Shown here in pieces: positions 55,741 through 64,000 of a stretch of 64,000 nucleotides of DNA. Positions within the stretch are counted from its first letter, which is position 1. Each line of letters opens with the position of its first letter. The stretch is from Paenibacillus sp. FSL R5-0341 (lineage in GTDB: Bacteria > Bacillota > Bacilli > Paenibacillales > Paenibacillaceae). The position numbers were made by a program, and so were the translations under genes. The stretch lies in contig NZ_CP150241.1 of NCBI RefSeq assembly GCF_037975235.1, positions 4,960,001-5,024,000 of the forward strand. Reading direction: 5' to 3'. The notes under the pieces were generated by a model that had not been told where the DNA came from, ran no database searches, and was given only the letters and a program-made list of their open reading frames with translations.

Positions 55741-57141
55741 GTTCCGCTCTGGAAGTATCTCTTGTTCGATCACAAGCGATCCAACCCTAACCTCTTCTGC
55801 TGTTGCTGCCACCTGTGTTTTATGTTGACCATAACGTTCCAGCAGCAGTTCCAGCGGCATGGCAATCATCTTGGGCACCAATTGTTCTGTGCGCTGTTTC
55901 AGACGTTTGGTTCCTGCCGGATGAATCACACTTAACAACAGCTTCAGGTACACTTTGGATGCAGCACTGAACGGTCCAGGGGGCAAATCTTGTATGGTGA
56001 AGCCGAACTTTTCCGGACCTCTATTAATCATACTCACACCGTATATGGCCTTGGCAGAGCGTAAATCAGGTTCGAGTGCTACCATGCGTGCCAAGTCCGG
56101 TAATTGCTGCTCCATGGTCCGAATCATGCGAATAGCCAAATGCATACTGGACCGTGAAGTCACCCCAAGCTCGAACAATTTCTGATTGTCAAAATGTAGT
56201 TCAATCACCGGATCTCCGTTTTGAATGACATGGCCGTCATTCATCTCCACCCGCGCTCCGTGATATACACGGGATCTGAAGTGCAGCATCGGGTCCTCTG
56301 GCGAAGCCGTCCGCAGATGATATACCCAGTGGAACAGCTTTTCCCAGCCCAGCCATAAGGCCACAACGATTCTTTTCCACAGCTTCAACGGTGCCTGTGA
56401 TTGAGTCCTGCTCTGAGATTCGCTCACTGTCATACCTCCCATTAACGTATCTACGCGTACACTTTGCAGCCCAAGCCGTTCAGCTTCCTGCAAGACGACT
56501 TCCAGCGCCTGAAGCATCTGCTCCGGCGCGTGTGCATCAGCACCGAGAGTGGTTCCTCGATCATGCAGCAGCATGACCTCTCCACCTCTTAGTTCCTTCA
56601 GCATCCGTTCGGTCAATCTCTGGGCACCTACTCGGCTTCTCCAGTCTTCAAACATGGAAGACCACAGTACGATCTTGCGTTCTTTCTTGCTGAAAAAATC
56701 AAACAGATTCATAATCCCCCACGGTGGACGATAATAACAAGTCTTCTCTCCGGTTACTTCATGAATAATCTGACCGGTTCGCTGGATCTGGTTACGAACG
56801 GTACGTGGCCGCATGAGCCAGTTCGTTTTGTGAATATAGTTATGAATACCAATAAGATGGCCTTCCTCGTGAATGTGCTGAATGAGTTCTGGATGTCTCG
56901 CAGCATGTTCTCCAACGACAAAAAATGTTGCTTTGGCTTGATGCTGACGAAGCAGATCAAGCAGTCTCGGCGTATAGTGTGGATCTGGCCCATCGTCAAA
57001 CGTTAAGGCAAATTGTGTATCACTTCTTCCCCGTCGGAATACACGAAAACCGAAAAGCCTGCTAATCAAACTTGGAATAAAGGCGTAAAAAGATGAAAGA
57101 TACAATAACCACAGTAGAATACTCTGAAGTATCGTTGTCAT
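55738..57141 (-). CDS. Polysaccharide deacetylase with C-terminal extra domain
   Basis: 467 aa. One N-terminal membrane helix, then a NodB-type deacetylase domain: TFDDGPDPHYT (catalytic Asp/metal), HNYIHKTN, RPPWGI and LLHDRG. A long C-terminal domain (about residues 265-467) resembles YkoP-type domains, low certainty. Probably deacetylates peptidoglycan or another wall glycan. Start at 57141 with GGGGAG. The stop codon lies in the adjacent MITE-like repeat, so the original end may have been altered. Confidence 0.87.
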   Translation of the reverse strand: MTTILQSILLWLLYLSSFYAFIPSLISRLFGFRVFRRGRSDTQFALTFDDGPDPHYTPRLLDLLRQHQAKATFFVVGEHAARHPELIQHIHEEGHLIGIHNYIHKTNWLMRPRTVRNQIQRTGQIIHEVTGEKTCYYRPPWGIMNLFDFFSKKERKIVLWSSMFEDWRSRVGAQRLTERMLKELRGGEVMLLHDRGTTLGADAHAPEQMLQALEVVLQEAERLGLQSVRVDTLMGGMTVSESQSRTQSQAPLKLWKRIVVALWLGWEKLFHWVYHLRTASPEDPMLHFRSRVYHGARVEMNDGHVIQNGDPVIELHFDNQKLFELGVTSRSSMHLAIRMIRTMEQQLPDLARMVALEPDLRSAKAIYGVSMINRGPEKFGFTIQDLPPGPFSAASKVYLKLLLSVIHPAGTKRLKQRTEQLVPKMIAMPLELLLERYGQHKTQVAATAEEVRVGSLVIEQEILPERN

Positions 57142-57315
57142 GTTGCAAGCTCCCCACTTCTCCTGCTGAATTACGGTGCGCCATGGCACTATCTAAAATA
57201 AACCGCCTTTAATTTTATCATAGTTCAGACTTTTCTTGAATCCTGTTTTCCCAAAAAGATAGCTATCGTGTACAATAAATACAATCTAATTATTGCCATT
57301 AAAGGAGCCATGTCC

Positions 57316-58512
57316 ATGCTACCGCTTTACAAAAAATACGGGCGAACCGTCTTTGACATCGCATTGCTCGTATTAACCGTGTATGTGATCATGTACGGTT
57401 TCAGTCAATTATACCAAGTGGCTGCACCCGTCTTTTTATCATTCATCGTGTATTGGATGATTGAACCGCTGGCCAAATTTTTACACCGCAAAGGATTGCC
57501 CAAGACGCTTGGAGCCGCCATCTCCGTCTTGTTGTTTCTTGCATTAATTGTCGCTGCCTTTTTTGGTGTAGGTTTAATTATCATTTCACAAATTTCCAAT
57601 CTTCAAGATAATTTTCCCGTATATATTGAAATGATACAGCGTGAATTCACCAATCTGGTTCTATTTATGCAGGACAAGTCGGATGCTATACCTGATGGTA
57701 TTATGGAAAAAGCGAACGAATATTTTGCAACACTGACCGGTTTCCTATCCAAATGGGTAACGAGCGGAGCACAGTTCGTCGTCGGTTTCCTCAGTTCATT
57801 CTCTTCGTTTATTACGAACTTCGGCATTGCGATTATTCTGGCATTCTTTCTCAGTATCGAGATCGAATCGTGGCGCAAGTTCGCCCGTGCGAAAACGCCT
57901 AAAACTTTAAAATTAGCTATTGAATTCATACGTAATCATGTGTTCAAGACGATCCGCTCGTATTTGAAGGCACAGATGATCATGATGCTTATTACGTTCG
58001 TATTGATTTATGCAGGTTTGTTGATTTTGGGAACCTCTAACGCTTTTACCATTGCAGCCATCTGTGCGGTCTTTGATCTGGTACCTTTGCTCGGTGTTCC
58101 TGTTGTATTCATTCCTTGGATTGTCTACTTGTTTATTATAGGCAACAGTAGCCTGGCGATCGGCCTGATTGTCATTCTGGCAGTAACAATGCTGACACGA
58201 CAATTGCTGGAACCGAAAATTTCGGGTAACTCGATTGGTGTGTCCTCGGCGTACTTGATGCTTTCGTTTATGCTGATTTCCCTTTCGATCTTCGGCCTTG
58301 CGGGTGTAGTGTTATCTCCAGTGCTCCTGATCCTTCTGAAAGAACTGTTACAACAAGGGTACCTGCAAAAGTGGATTCACCTGCCAAAAGATGAATTTGA
58401 GTCCTCTCCATTGGTGATGGACCCACCCGTTAACAAGGCCTCAGCAAAATCTGCCGAGTCTACGGGACAACGTCCCGTTCCTGGGAAGGATCACGAGGAC
58501 TCAGCCAAATAG
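57316..58512 (+). CDS. AI-2E family (TqsA/YtvI-like) permease
   Basis: 398 aa with seven to eight hydrophobic segments and the family core (PISGNSIGVS-like SKISGNSIGVS.. segment, FFLSIE). Transports an unknown small molecule or ion. The second ATG (57316) fits GGAG with 8 nt spacing; the first ATG (57310) has only 2 nt. Its 3' end overlaps the convergent PBP gene by 22 bp. C-terminal tail is hydrophilic. Confidence 0.85.
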   Translation: MLPLYKKYGRTVFDIALLVLTVYVIMYGFSQLYQVAAPVFLSFIVYWMIEPLAKFLHRKGLPKTLGAAISVLLFLALIVAAFFGVGLIIISQISNLQDNFPVYIEMIQREFTNLVLFMQDKSDAIPDGIMEKANEYFATLTGFLSKWVTSGAQFVVGFLSSFSSFITNFGIAIILAFFLSIEIESWRKFARAKTPKTLKLAIEFIRNHVFKTIRSYLKAQMIMMLITFVLIYAGLLILGTSNAFTIAAICAVFDLVPLLGVPVVFIPWIVYLFIIGNSSLAIGLIVILAVTMLTRQLLEPKISGNSIGVSSAYLMLSFMLISLSIFGLAGVVLSPVLLILLKELLQQGYLQKWIHLPKDEFESSPLVMDPPVNKASAKSAESTGQRPVPGKDHEDSAK

Positions 58513-60302
58513 TCCATGACCTTCCCGAAGATAGCCGTCGCCTGATGACGGCTATCAGGAGAGACATTCTGGACAAGAACAGCTACAGCGTACTTGGGAT
58601 GCTCTATCGGTCCATAACCAATGAACCATTGATGATTGCGCTTCTGCCCATTTTTCTGTACCTGAGCTGTGCCTGATTTCCCTGCAAGATGCCACCGCGC
58701 ATGCTGCAGGGATTTTCCTGTTCCCTCACGGACTACCTTATTCATCCAGGATAGCAGTTTATGCGCTGTTGCGGGAGCAATCTGTCCTGCGGTTGAAGGT
58801 GAATCATGCAAGGGCATCTCCAGCATGGTGCCACCATCCGCATACCGGATGCGCTCAACGAGACGCGGAGCACTAACCTTCCCATCATGCAACAATGTCA
58901 CGATCAGATTGGCAGCTTGCAGCGGTGTGACCAAGACATCTCGCTGACCAATCGCTGTCTGAATTTTTGCTCCTTCATCGTCAGACGAAACTGTCGCTGT
59001 TCTCACACGCCCGTGATCTTCATGATCAAAGTGCCGTAAGACAGGCATCCCAGCCATCTGTTTCCCCTCCCAACCAACAGGACGTGCCAGTCCCAGACGA
59101 TCTGCCGTCTGCTCCAGTTGTTTCATGCTAAGTCTGCGCGCGGTTTCTGCAAAAACGATGTTGCAAGACTCGGCAAACCCTTGCGCCAGATTTAGGTTTC
59201 CATGCCCATGCTCCTTCCAGCAGGATAACCCATACTTTCCGTACTCACCCCCACAATGGAATTCTTCTCCGTTAGAAACCGCATGGTACTCCAGCGCAGC
59301 CGCCGCAGTGACGATTTTGAAAATAGAGCCTGGAACGGCTCCCTGTACTGCTCGATTCCTCCAAGCCGATTGTTTGGGGTCCACGTGTTGTGGCTGATAG
59401 AAAGGACGTGATATCATGGCACGAACATCTGCGTTAGCGGCATCAAGCACAACAACGGCCCCCTCTTCTAATTCAGCTTCTTCTGTCAGCTGCTCCAATC
59501 CACGCTGTAAGTCAGCATCCACCGTGGTTTCCACACGTAAAGGATAATGACTATTGGCTGGTGCGATGACGTGCGGCTGTATCTCGGGGATAATCTCTCC
59601 ACCGCCCGAGACCATACGTGATACCAGCGTAGGACCTATGCCCATCAACAGGGGTTCAAGCGTTCTCTCCAGTCCAGCTGCCCCTGATTTCATGGCAAAA
59701 GGCTGTTTTACTTCATCCTGATGCCCAGGTTGTCCTTTGGAAGATCCCGGCTGTTCAGCCAGATAACCCATCCACTGCATTCCCGTGTATCCCTGAAGAT
59801 ACCTAGTCATCATCGGATATATGCCAACTCCTTGCAGGTGCAGATTACGGAGACGCTCTATCTGAGCATCGGTCAAATGAACAGGCTGATGTGCACCTGC
59901 TGTCCAAAAATGAGGGGTACTCTCCTGATTCCATTCCTTCTTCAATTGATGCAGATCCGTATGTAATATCGCTGCCAACTGTGTCATCTCGGAGTCTTCC
60001 AACGCTCCATACTTGCGTAATTTCTCTGATAGATCTGCCTGTGGGAAAAGAACCAGGCCCCATTGCAGCTTCCCCGTTAAAGCTTCGCCTTTGTAATCCG
60101 TAAATTGTCCCCGCCCTGGATCAAGCATCACGCCGCGTTCACGCTGCAATACAGACATTTCTCGTACGGTTCGGTGAAACCCAGGCATGGTCTGATTGAC
60201 CTGAACGATCTGAATCCATCCCAATCTCAATATAAGTAACCCAAAGACAATTGTTAGAAGAATACAAACTATATAGATCCGCCGTTTCGCAAGGAGATGC
60301 AT
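58491..60302 (-). CDS. Class B penicillin-binding protein (transpeptidase)
   Basis: 603 aa: one membrane helix (8-30), an N-terminal non-catalytic domain, transpeptidase motifs SIFK (S326 nucleophile), SCN (379-381) and KSG (542-544). Cross-links peptidoglycan. Lacks PASTA repeats. Exact role (elongation, sporulation) unresolved. AAAGGTGAG before the ATG. Confidence 0.88.
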   Translation of the reverse strand: MHLLAKRRIYIVCILLTIVFGLLILRLGWIQIVQVNQTMPGFHRTVREMSVLQRERGVMLDPGRGQFTDYKGEALTGKLQWGLVLFPQADLSEKLRKYGALEDSEMTQLAAILHTDLHQLKKEWNQESTPHFWTAGAHQPVHLTDAQIERLRNLHLQGVGIYPMMTRYLQGYTGMQWMGYLAEQPGSSKGQPGHQDEVKQPFAMKSGAAGLERTLEPLLMGIGPTLVSRMVSGGGEIIPEIQPHVIAPANSHYPLRVETTVDADLQRGLEQLTEEAELEEGAVVVLDAANADVRAMISRPFYQPQHVDPKQSAWRNRAVQGAVPGSIFKIVTAAAALEYHAVSNGEEFHCGGEYGKYGLSCWKEHGHGNLNLAQGFAESCNIVFAETARRLSMKQLEQTADRLGLARPVGWEGKQMAGMPVLRHFDHEDHGRVRTATVSSDDEGAKIQTAIGQRDVLVTPLQAANLIVTLLHDGKVSAPRLVERIRYADGGTMLEMPLHDSPSTAGQIAPATAHKLLSWMNKVVREGTGKSLQHARWHLAGKSGTAQVQKNGQKRNHQWFIGYGPIEHPKYAVAVLVQNVSPDSRHQATAIFGKVMDYLAESS

Positions 60303-60375
60303 CCCAATCTCACCTTTTATCGTTTTGACATATTATTGCTGATAAGGCTTGGAATTATCCGGTAAACATAAAGAA

Positions 60376-60401
60376 AACCTGTCCCATGTGCGGGACAGGT
60401 T
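60376..60401 (-). terminator. Terminator after the chemoreceptor gene
   Basis: AACCTGTCCC/GGGACAGGTT with a 6-nt loop; TTTTCTTTA follows on the minus strand. Confidence 0.85.
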
Positions 60402-60424
60402 CTCCTCATTTCAACCTTAGCTTG

Positions 60425-62713
60425 TTACACCGTAAAGCGTGACAATGTTTCTTTCAGTTCAGTGGACACGTTCTCCAGTTTGCCAGACAGATTGACCAGC
60501 TGGTTACTGATATTTTGCTGTTCACTGCTCAAGGAAGCTACTTCTTGAGACGTTGCAGAAGATTCTTCAGCTACGGCGCTGACATTACTCATCGCTTCAG
60601 ACAACGTACTTTGAGATTTGTTCAAATCTCCAATAGAACCTGTCACCATGCCCAAACGTTCTACAAATGCACCCATCTGTTCCTGTACGGAAGCGAAGAT
60701 GACGTTGGTATCTTTAACCGCATCCATCTGTTCCTTGAATAACGGATAGGCTGCAGACAAAGCATCTACTGTCTCATTCATTTCGGTCATGATTTTGTCT
60801 GTGATCTCTCCAACCATCTCAATGGATTGTCTGGATTGAGCCGCCAGCTGACGAACCTCATCCGCCACCACCATGAATCCGCGTCCGGCTGCACCGGCAC
60901 GTGCTGCTTCAATGGTTGCATTCAGGGAAAGGATATTCGTCTGTTTTGTTATGTTTTGCAGCACTTCAAGCACTTTCAGAACAGAAGACGTACTCTCTTT
61001 CAGCGAATCAACCTTATTCACCAGTGCACCAATCATTTCTTCTGTCTTCTGGGTTTTGGTCATCAACTGATTCAGATGTTGTGAGCCGGTATGACTGGAT
61101 TTCTCTACATGACGAGCAGAATCGCCCATCTGTTCGTTGGCAGCGATCACGCTCTCCATCTGACGAGAGATATTATCCGTCAATTCATTGCCACGTTCCG
61201 CTTCCGTTGCCAGACTGCCAGCACCACCTGCAATTTCTTCTGTAGCTACAGCGATCTCAGAAGCAGACACAGCCGTTTTCTTGGATGCACTGCTTAGCTC
61301 GGATGCGGTATCCAGTACTTCCTGTGCAGAACGATTGGTTTGTTCAACCAGCTTCGTAATCTGCTCCATCATCAGATTAAATGCGGATGAGAGCTGGCCA
61401 ATTTCATCTTTGGAACTATATGGGGTACGAACTTTAAGATTACCTTTCGCACCTTCCTGCATCAGATCTTTCAATTTGCCAAGTGGACGAGCGATCATGC
61501 GTACCATCCATATCCCGATCAACACTGCAATACCCGCATCAATCAGCGCCATCCACAGTGTAAGAGTCAGAATACCTTTTGCATCCTGAACCAAAACAGA
61601 GGTAGGTATCATACCAACCAATTTCCAATTGGATGTCTCCATCGTGCTGTATACAGCCAGCATTTCAGTAGGTTTGTCATCCACCGTATACTCCGTATTC
61701 GTGCTACCTGCTGGTTCGGTCAAATCTTTAACAAATGCAAGCTCTGTATCTTGTCCCGTACGATCCGGGATGGAGGATGCAACCACTTTATTATCCGGAG
61801 CGATCAATTGCAGAACAGCTCCTGGTCCTAGATCAAGCGATTTCAATTGTTCTTCCAGAACCTCCAGTTTCAGTTCAATCACCAAAACATACGACTGGGT
61901 TGTTCCCTGCAGGTTCTTCATCGAACGTGCAATTTTAAACGTTGGGGTTGAGCCATCCTCCTTGACCTCTGTTGGAAGCCAGCGGTAACCGCCCGCCTCA
62001 ATCAACTCACTGTACCATGCTTCCTGGCGAATGCTGCCCATGGATGAACTGTTGCTACCTGTACCCATAATGGATTTTGTATCGTCCGTAGGTACCAAAT
62101 AAATCGCTTCCATAGATTTATTTGTAAATGCAACATTGGACAGTTGCTTGTTGATTGAACTTGAGTTTATGAATGTATCATACGCAGTCAGATTTTGATC
62201 TGACATTTTTTGTAGCAAGGACTGCATTTCCGGATCAAAGAAAATCTGTGTGGATGTATCCACAAATCTCTCCAAAATGATGTCCATTTTTTGTTTGGTT
62301 TGATCAATCGTCTCCTGATTGGCACGTGATGCATTCGTCTCTATGGTACCCTTGGCTTTCGAATAGGATAATAGACCCAAACTCACTACAAAAATCATAA
62401 TCCCCGCAAAGAAGATCAAGAACAGTTTAACCCCTACGGATTTAACCGGATTCGCCTTCCTAATCTGTTTGAAAGAAGACCCCCCAAGATTTTTCCAATC
62501 CCGGTTTTTTAATTGTTTCTTCACCCAATCGGTCTTGATCCAGCCCAACTTGAGTTTACTACGATCAATCTTGAACAATCTTTTGCCACTACCTGTCGTT
62601 TTGCTTTTGACTACTTTTTCTTTCTTCACTTTCTGAACCTTCTCAGGCTTAACCTGCTCGGCTTTTGTCACTTGTTCCCCACTGTCTTTCTGCTTCTTTT
62701 GAACCAATCCCAT
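60425..62713 (-). CDS. Methyl-accepting chemotaxis protein with Lys-rich N-terminus
   Basis: 762 aa. Residues 1-94 are a Lys-rich, probably cytoplasmic extension, then TM1 (95-117), a dCache-type extracellular sensor (about 120-385), TM2, HAMP (about 410-465) and the signalling domain with the conserved hairpin (TNILSLNATIEAARAGAAGRGF). The ligand is unknown. The start is ATG at 62713 or possibly the TTG at 62707, which is better spaced from AGGTG. Confidence 0.9.
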   Translation of the reverse strand: MGLVQKKQKDSGEQVTKAEQVKPEKVQKVKKEKVVKSKTTGSGKRLFKIDRSKLKLGWIKTDWVKKQLKNRDWKNLGGSSFKQIRKANPVKSVGVKLFLIFFAGIMIFVVSLGLLSYSKAKGTIETNASRANQETIDQTKQKMDIILERFVDTSTQIFFDPEMQSLLQKMSDQNLTAYDTFINSSSINKQLSNVAFTNKSMEAIYLVPTDDTKSIMGTGSNSSSMGSIRQEAWYSELIEAGGYRWLPTEVKEDGSTPTFKIARSMKNLQGTTQSYVLVIELKLEVLEEQLKSLDLGPGAVLQLIAPDNKVVASSIPDRTGQDTELAFVKDLTEPAGSTNTEYTVDDKPTEMLAVYSTMETSNWKLVGMIPTSVLVQDAKGILTLTLWMALIDAGIAVLIGIWMVRMIARPLGKLKDLMQEGAKGNLKVRTPYSSKDEIGQLSSAFNLMMEQITKLVEQTNRSAQEVLDTASELSSASKKTAVSASEIAVATEEIAGGAGSLATEAERGNELTDNISRQMESVIAANEQMGDSARHVEKSSHTGSQHLNQLMTKTQKTEEMIGALVNKVDSLKESTSSVLKVLEVLQNITKQTNILSLNATIEAARAGAAGRGFMVVADEVRQLAAQSRQSIEMVGEITDKIMTEMNETVDALSAAYPLFKEQMDAVKDTNVIFASVQEQMGAFVERLGMVTGSIGDLNKSQSTLSEAMSNVSAVAEESSATSQEVASLSSEQQNISNQLVNLSGKLENVSTELKETLSRFTV

Positions 62714-62849
62714 TCACCTGCCAGTAATTTACTTGTTGGATTTTTCTTTCTCTCCCCTATAAATATGTAGTATTCGACAGCTTTCTTCTTTCCCCTTTCA
62801 CATCCCAGAAATATTTTACAACTTTATTCCTATTTTTCTATAAAAAAAA

Positions 62850-62877
62850 GACCCCCATATGCCGATAAACGGAGGTC
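62850..62877 (-). terminator. Terminator after the U32 gene
   Basis: GACCTCC/GGGGGTC 7-bp stem (one G-T) and eight T on the minus strand. Confidence 0.7.
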
Positions 62878-62948
62878 CCAAATGTAAATTTCATAACACT
62901 ATTTTGTTAAATTATAATACAATATTGACACATTGTAGGTATTTGAGC

Positions 62949-64000
62949 CTACTTCTTTTTTCTCATCATATCGAAGTACGAAACCGGCTGATCTACCTTC
63001 ATTTTAATCAGTTGCAACGGGTGACGAGCAGCATCGAGAACATTGCCTTCCTCGTCCTGTATTTCACCGACCACCTGTTTGAAAAAGTGACCTCCCGGAC
63101 CGAAAAATTCAATTTCCTGTCCCGGTTTGAAGTGATTGCGCTGTTGAATGGTTGCCATTCCCGTTTCAGCATCATACCCCATGACCAATCCAGCGAAGTC
63201 AAAAGGTACGGCCTTTTCTTCCGGTTCATAGATATGGTCTTCATGATCTGGTGTATCATAGAAAAATCCGGTATTGAGCGGACGGTTCGCTGCTTTGTTC
63301 ATTTCTTCAACCCATTCAGGCTTCAGAACATAATTTTCCGGGTCAGCCATATAAGCATCAATCGCTTGACGGTATACGTTAACTACGGTCGCCACATAGT
63401 GAATTGATTTCATGCGTCCTTCGATCTTGAAACTGTCCACACCCACATCAATCAACTCGGGGATATGACCAATCATGCACAGATCCTTCGATCCCATGGA
63501 GAATGAATTGTCCTGTTCCTGGAAGAGGGGAAGTTGGTTCTCACCCAGTTTGAACGGCGCAGGTGTCTGCATCTGCATGTCCTCTTCGCTGACCCACACT
63601 GTATCTTCTCTCGCATCCTCGAACAGATCATACTTCCAGCGGCAAGACTGGCAACAGCCCCCCCGGTTGGAGTCCCGATCCGTAAAGTGATTGGAGAGCA
63701 CACAGCGTCCGGAATACGATGAACACATCGCCCCGTGAATAAAGGCTTCAATTTCAATATCCACATTCGCTTTGATTTCTTCAATCTCTTCGAAACTGGT
63801 CTCACGTCCGAGAACAACACGCGGGAGTCCTTCATCTTTCCAGAACTTCACGGCTTGCCAGTTAAGTGTGGATTGTTGAGTACTCAGATGTACCTCAAGA
63901 CCCGGCACAGCACGAAGGGCTACTTCAATGATAGCCGGATCGGCTACGATGATCGCAGAGATTCCCGCATTATAGAGGTTTTGCAGGTACGTTTCGATAC
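62949..64000 (-). CDS. U32 family protein (TrhP/YrrO-like), 5' part beyond the window
   Basis: About 350 C-terminal residues visible. The Cys signature is CSSYSGRCVLSN..RDSNRGGCCQSCRWKYDL. The family includes tRNA 5-hydroxyuridine synthesis proteins (TrhP; Bacillus YrrO), formerly called collagenase-like peptidases. The frame stays open to base 64000 (..LYNAGISAIIVADPAI), so the start is outside. Confidence 0.9.
   Translation of the reverse strand, partial: IETYLQNLYNAGISAIIVADPAIIEVALRAVPGLEVHLSTQQSTLNWQAVKFWKDEGLPRVVLGRETSFEEIEEIKANVDIEIEAFIHGAMCSSYSGRCVLSNHFTDRDSNRGGCCQSCRWKYDLFEDAREDTVWVSEEDMQMQTPAPFKLGENQLPLFQEQDNSFSMGSKDLCMIGHIPELIDVGVDSFKIEGRMKSIHYVATVVNVYRQAIDAYMADPENYVLKPEWVEEMNKAANRPLNTGFFYDTPDHEDHIYEPEEKAVPFDFAGLVMGYDAETGMATIQQRNHFKPGQEIEFFGPGGHFFKQVVGEIQDEEGNVLDAARHPLQLIKMKVDQPVSYFDMMRKKK

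Overview
The window is a chromosome segment from a low-to-medium GC Gram-positive spore-former, almost certainly a Paenibacillus. This rests on recognised families only: an S-layer-homology protein next to a DUF5704/Ig-like secreted protein, a pectin-type ABC cassette with a membrane-bound AraC regulator, a class II GalT, gcvP split into two subunits, a GlcT-controlled ptsG-ptsH-ptsI block, and small KGG and CWC proteins. No rRNA, tRNA, CRISPR array, phage or insertion sequence is visible. There is one MITE-like dispersed repeat.

Layout. Bases 1-3393 hold two type I pullulanase genes (the first cut by the window edge), separated by a small ORF and a TetR-type palindrome. Bases 3564-8524 encode a secreted DUF5704/Ig-like protein and an SLH protein. 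Bases 8873-17753 form a pectin/rhamnogalacturonan-type uptake cluster: membrane AraC regulator, two permeases, two related binding lipoproteins and a GH105 hydrolase. Bases 17855-20657 hold an attenuator-controlled, Smr-less MutS2-like ATPase followed by a CWC protein. Bases 20720-25888 are the mannitol PTS operon (mtlA-mtlR-mtlF-mtlD). Bases 26307-31554 hold gcvH facing away from a tandem-glycine-riboswitch gcvT-gcvPA-gcvPB operon. Bases 31793-37044 are glcT-ptsG-ptsH-ptsI with a GlcT antiterminator target. Then come flotillin/NfeD, an iron alcohol dehydrogenase, a flavin-binding protein and the Leloir operon galK-galE-galT with a divergent AraC regulator (to 46484). The rest holds an aldo/keto reductase, a sirtuin, a HAD phosphatase, an alpha/beta hydrolase, eda and kdgK, a membrane acyltransferase, a KGG protein, ilvD with a possible regulatory leader, a polysaccharide deacetylase, an AI-2E-family permease, a class B PBP, a chemoreceptor and a U32 protein cut by the right edge.

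Most of the segment is carbohydrate uptake (two PTS systems and one ABC system) feeding debranching, Leloir and KDG pathways. Several CcpA (cre) candidates lie at their promoters. The most interesting system is at 17855-20269. A consensus promoter drives a short leader with a strong Shine-Dalgarno sequence, a seven-codon peptide (MSVNVLN), a 13-bp stem that overlaps the peptide codons and two strong terminators. All precede a MutS2-like ATPase lacking the Smr nuclease domain. This is the architecture of ribosome-stalling attenuators of antibiotic-resistance genes. MutS2 is known to act on collided ribosomes, so an antibiotic-inducible ribosome-rescue or resistance factor is a reasonable hypothesis.
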